Source: Collimonas sp. OK242 (lineage in GTDB: Bacteria; Pseudomonadota; Gammaproteobacteria; Burkholderiales; Burkholderiaceae_D). From it: a DNA stretch of 64,000 nucleotides. How positions within the stretch are numbered: the stretch's first letter is position 1; each line of letters starts with the position of its first letter. A program made the position numbers and the translations under genes. The notes beneath the pieces were generated by a model. It saw only the letters and a list, made by a program, of their open reading frames with translations, made no database searches and had not been told where the DNA came from. Location: NCBI RefSeq assembly GCF_900107095.1, contig NZ_FNOR01000006.1, forward strand, positions 62,001 to 126,000. Direction: 5' to 3'. Shown piece by piece: positions 60,949-64,000 of the stretch.

Positions 60949-62841
60949 ATGGCTGTCATTTCTATCTCCAATGCGCAACTCGCCTTTGGTCACGTTGCAT
61001 TGCTGGATCGCGCGGAATTTTCCCTGGAATCGGGGGAGCGGGTCGGCCTGATCGGCCGTAACGGCACCGGCAAGTCGTCGCTGCTGAAAACCATCGCCGG
61101 CGTGTCCAAGCTGGACGATGGCTTGATGGTGATGCAGCAAGGTATCAAGATCGCCTATGTCGATCAGGAACCGCATTTCGAATCCGAGATGTCGGTGTTC
61201 GATGCGGTCGCATCCGGCATGGGCGAGATGCAGGCCTTGCTGAACGAATACGATGCGCTGACCGGCCAGTTCGGCGGCGATAACGATGACGCCATCATGG
61301 AGCGCATGCACGAGATACAGAGCAAGCTCGATGCCGCCGATGCCTGGAGCCTGACCAACAAGGTCGAGACCACGCTGGATCGTTTGAATCTGGATAAAAA
61401 TCTGCTGATGGGGCAACTCTCGGGCGGTATGCAAAAGCGCGTCGCGCTGGCGTGCGCCCTGGTGAGCGCGCCCGATGTCTTGCTGCTCGATGAGCCGACC
61501 AACCATCTGGATTTCAGCTCGATCATGTGGCTTGAGGGTTTGCTGCGCGACTATAAGGGCAGCGTGCTGTTCATTACCCATGATCGTAGTTTCCTGGATA
61601 ACGTTGCGACGCGCATCATCGAACTGGATCGCGGCCGCATCCTGTCTTTCCCGGGCAATTTCACGGCGTATCAGGTGCGTAAGGCAGAGCAGCTGGAAAA
61701 CGAAGAAGTCGAGAACGCCAAGTTCGACAAATTCCTGGCGCAAGAAGAAATCTGGATCCGCAAGGGCGTGCAAGCGCGCCGCACGCGCGACGAGGGCCGC
61801 GTCAGGCGTCTGGAAGCCTTGCGCCTGGCACGCAGCGCGCGCCGCGATCAGCAAGGTCAGGTCAAGCTGGATGTGTCGTCGGGCGAACGCTCCGGCAAGA
61901 TCGTCGCCGAGCTGACTGATGTCAATAAATCCTATGGCGAAAGAGCGATCGTACGCGATTTTACCGCTACCATTTTGCGTGGCGACAAGGTCGGCTTGAT
62001 CGGCCAGAACGGCGCCGGCAAGACCACTCTGTTGAAATTGATCCTGGGCGAAGATCAGCCGGATAGCGGCACGATCAAGCAGGGCACCAAATTGCAAATC
62101 GCGTATTTCGACCAGATGCGCGCGCAGCTGAACGAAGACGCCAGCCTGGCCGACACCATTGCGCCGGGTAGCGACTGGGTCGAGATCAACGGCCAGCGCA
62201 AGCATGTGATGACTTATCTGAACGATTTCCTGTTCGCGCCGGAGCGTGCGCGCTCGCCGGTGAAATCGCTGTCCGGTGGTGAGCGCAATCGTCTGTTACT
62301 GGCGCGCTTGTTCGCCAAGCCGGCTAACGTGCTGGTGCTGGACGAGCCGACCAACGATCTGGATATCGATACGCTGGAATTGCTGGAAGAATTATTGGAA
62401 GACTACAAGGGCACCGTATTCCTGGTCAGCCATGACCGTACCTTCCTCGACAATGTGGTGACCCAGGTGATCGCCGCTGAAGGCGACGGCATGTGGCGCG
62501 AATATGTAGGCGGCTATACCGATTGGGAGCGCGTGCGTCCGACGCAATCGGCAGTGATTGCCAAAGCCAAGGCGGAAGCGAAGGCGGAGCCGGTTCAGCC
62601 TGCCGTCAAGCAGAAAAAACTCAGCTACAAAGAGCAGCGCGAGCTGGAAGAATTGCCGTTGCTGATCGCCAAGCTGGAAGCCGAACAAAAAACCATTTCC
62701 AGCCAGCTGGCCGATCCTGATTTGTACAAGCAAAAGCCGGATGAAGTGAAGCGCCTCAACGACAGGTTCGCTGAAATCGACGGCTTGCTGCTGGAGAGCC
62801 TGGAGAAGTGGGAAGTGATCGAGGCGCGCACCAAAGGTTAA
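60949..62841 (+). CDS. uup: ABC-F family ATPase Uup
   Basis: A 630-residue soluble protein with two ATP-binding cassettes, Walker [10 protein letters not shown] and GQNGAGKTT, signatures LSGGM and LSGGE, Walker [13 protein letters not shown] and [12 protein letters not shown], and a Lys/Glu-rich coiled-coil tail (about 545-630) of the Uup type. ABC-F proteins act on ribosomes; Uup also affects transposon excision and branched DNA. It lies in tail-to-tail orientation with the sirB1-like gene. Confidence 0.93.
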   Translation: MAVISISNAQLAFGHVALLDRAEFSLESGERVGLIGRNGTGKSSLLKTIAGVSKLDDGLMVMQQGIKIAYVDQEPHFESEMSVFDAVASGMGEMQALLNEYDALTGQFGGDNDDAIMERMHEIQSKLDAADAWSLTNKVETTLDRLNLDKNLLMGQLSGGMQKRVALACALVSAPDVLLLDEPTNHLDFSSIMWLEGLLRDYKGSVLFITHDRSFLDNVATRIIELDRGRILSFPGNFTAYQVRKAEQLENEEVENAKFDKFLAQEEIWIRKGVQARRTRDEGRVRRLEALRLARSARRDQQGQVKLDVSSGERSGKIVAELTDVNKSYGERAIVRDFTATILRGDKVGLIGQNGAGKTTLLKLILGEDQPDSGTIKQGTKLQIAYFDQMRAQLNEDASLADTIAPGSDWVEINGQRKHVMTYLNDFLFAPERARSPVKSLSGGERNRLLLARLFAKPANVLVLDEPTNDLDIDTLELLEELLEDYKGTVFLVSHDRTFLDNVVTQVIAAEGDGMWREYVGGYTDWERVRPTQSAVIAKAKAEAKAEPVQPAVKQKKLSYKEQRELEELPLLIAKLEAEQKTISSQLADPDLYKQKPDEVKRLNDRFAEIDGLLLESLEKWEVIEARTKG

Positions 62842-62901
62842 CAGCATTCGCTGCTGCGCAGTGGATGGCTCGCCGCCACTGCCGCCGCCAATGCTCATTA
62901 A

Positions 62902-63756
62902 CTAATTCATACGCCGGCACGCCTCGCGCAATTCGAGGGCTTGCTGGGACAAGGCGGCCGCATCAGGTGCATGCGGCCGTTGCGCCAGATAATTTTCCAG
63001 ATCTTCCAACGCTGCTTGCGGGCAATCCAGCTGCGCGAACGCCAGTCCGCGGTCGCGCCGTTCCACGGCGTCGCCGGGCAGCAGGATCAAGAGCCGTTGC
63101 TGTACTTCCAGCTGCCGTTGCCAGTGATTGCTTTGCTGGTAGATGGCTTTCAGATTGCGCAACATGCGGACCAGGATGTCGTGCGGGTGGGCGATCTGCA
63201 GATAGCTGATCAGGGAGAGCCGGCTGGCCGCTCTTTCCTCCTCGTTTGCCGTCGGCAGGTAAGGCTCCAGCCGCTCTTCCAGTTCTTCGCGCGACAAACT
63301 GGCGCCGCTGGCCGGATCGATCATGATGTCGCCGGATGGCACCGTGAGTTTCATCAGGAAATGGCCGGGGAAGGATACGCCTTTTACCGGCAAGCCTATC
63401 TGTTGCGCCAGTTCCATGTAAATCAATGCCAGCGAAATCGGAATGCCGCGGCGCTTGGCGATGACCCGGTGCAGATAGCTATTGTCAGTGTCGTAATAAT
63501 GATTGACGTTGATCGCGAATCCCAGCTCCTGGTAGAAGAACTGATTCAGCTGACGCAGTTTCTGGATCGCCGAAGCGTCCGACGGCAAGCGCTGGCGCAA
63601 GGTGTTGGCCAGCCGGTCGAGCTCGTCCTGGGGCGCGTTGAAATCCAGTTCGGGATAGACGTCCTGCGCGATCGCCAATGCTGCTTCGAACAAAGGAACA
63701 TCGTTGGCTTGTTGCACCAGCGCAGTAAAATAATCTAAGGATGTGGTCGTCGTCAT
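62902..63756 (-). CDS. SirB1 family protein (transglutaminase-like plus TPR)
   Basis: A 284-residue protein: SirB1_N transglutaminase-like domain (about 35-180) with NVNHYYDTDNSYLHRVIAKR, GIPISLALIYMELA and GHFLMKLTVPSGDIMIDP, then TPR-like helices (about 190-275). Members are often near prmC/hemA; here it faces uup. Function unknown. Confidence 0.88.
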   Translation of the reverse strand: MTTTTSLDYFTALVQQANDVPLFEAALAIAQDVYPELDFNAPQDELDRLANTLRQRLPSDASAIQKLRQLNQFFYQELGFAINVNHYYDTDNSYLHRVIAKRRGIPISLALIYMELAQQIGLPVKGVSFPGHFLMKLTVPSGDIMIDPASGASLSREELEERLEPYLPTANEEERAASRLSLISYLQIAHPHDILVRMLRNLKAIYQQSNHWQRQLEVQQRLLILLPGDAVERRDRGLAFAQLDCPQAALEDLENYLAQRPHAPDAAALSQQALELREACRRMN

Positions 63757-63989
63757 GACTCTATCCTAGCAAACTATTTTCTCCAGTGCGATAGAAGAAC
63801 CGCGGTCTATCGTTCCGGTTTACCATGTTGTCACACAACAATATTCGAACATCTTCCCTGAAAAACGCAGGCGTCCAGATTGTTTTTCAAGCGATTCGCG
63901 CGAAGCTCGGAGCCGTCGCGCAGCATGGGAAGCTGGGCGATTAAGGGCAGGTTCCCACGCATATTATTCTCACTCAGGAGCACAAGGAC

Positions 63990-64000
63990 ATGTCTGACCG
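63990..64000 (+). CDS. start of a gene cut by the window end
   Basis: ATGTCTGACCG at the end, with AGGAG at 63976-63980 nearby. Three codons (Met-Ser-Asp) cannot identify it. The 233 bases before it hold its upstream region and that of the sirB1-like gene. Confidence 0.4.

Overview
The window reads like a betaproteobacterial chromosome of moderately high G+C. An Oxalobacteraceae member close to Collimonas or Herbaspirillum is my best guess, inferred from gene content (PaaN plus PaaZ, phasin, KynB/Lrp pair, VF530, PhaP); no rRNA is present to test it. No phage, plasmid or CRISPR region is visible.

Region 1 (1-22.8 kb) is an almost complete aerobic phenylacetate (paa) catabolic locus. A DUF2783 gene and an aromatic-acid type MFS permease precede the repressor gene paaX. 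Divergent from paaX runs one long plus-strand array: paaABCDE (ring epoxidase), paaN, paaG, paaH, paaI, paaK (CoA ligase), paaJ (thiolase), a five-component branched-chain-amino-acid-type ABC importer, paaF, paaY and paaZ. Together these import an aromatic acid, activate it to the CoA ester, epoxidise and isomerise the ring, hydrolyse the oxepin and beta-oxidise the product to acetyl-CoA and succinyl-CoA. The importer's LivF ATPase carries an N-terminal hemerythrin (HHE) domain, which is the most unusual protein in the window.

Region 2 (22.9-41 kb) holds a phasin, a small-protein pair, a 1963-residue alpha-2-macroglobulin translationally coupled to penicillin-binding protein PbpC, a YccF membrane protein, a small XRE/DUF2975 regulatory membrane operon, an EamA transporter, and an AtuA-type catabolic pair. 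The AtuA pair is separated from a CitMHS transporter gene by a 269-bp MITE. The transporter gene carries a single in-frame amber codon. A LysR gene and a short type I signal peptidase follow.

Region 3 (41-52.6 kb) has a secreted nuclease, unknown small genes, kynB with an apparent AUC start, a divergent Lrp regulator, an enzyme-like trio (YciI, SRPBCC, VOC), and a response regulator/sensor kinase/DegQ-type protease module.

Region 4 (52.6-64 kb) has a JmjC/cupin oxygenase, AraC regulator, Mpo1-like dioxygenase, ketopantoate reductase, PsiF, an adhesin-E-like protein, tRNA-Arg(CCT), a duplicated beta-barrel protein, an MHYT sensor, an ABC-F ATPase (Uup) and SirB1. Regions 3 and 4 also carry three copies of an exactly 78-bp intergenic element with DnaA-box-like sequence, two possible sRNA genes, and several genes below 60 residues.
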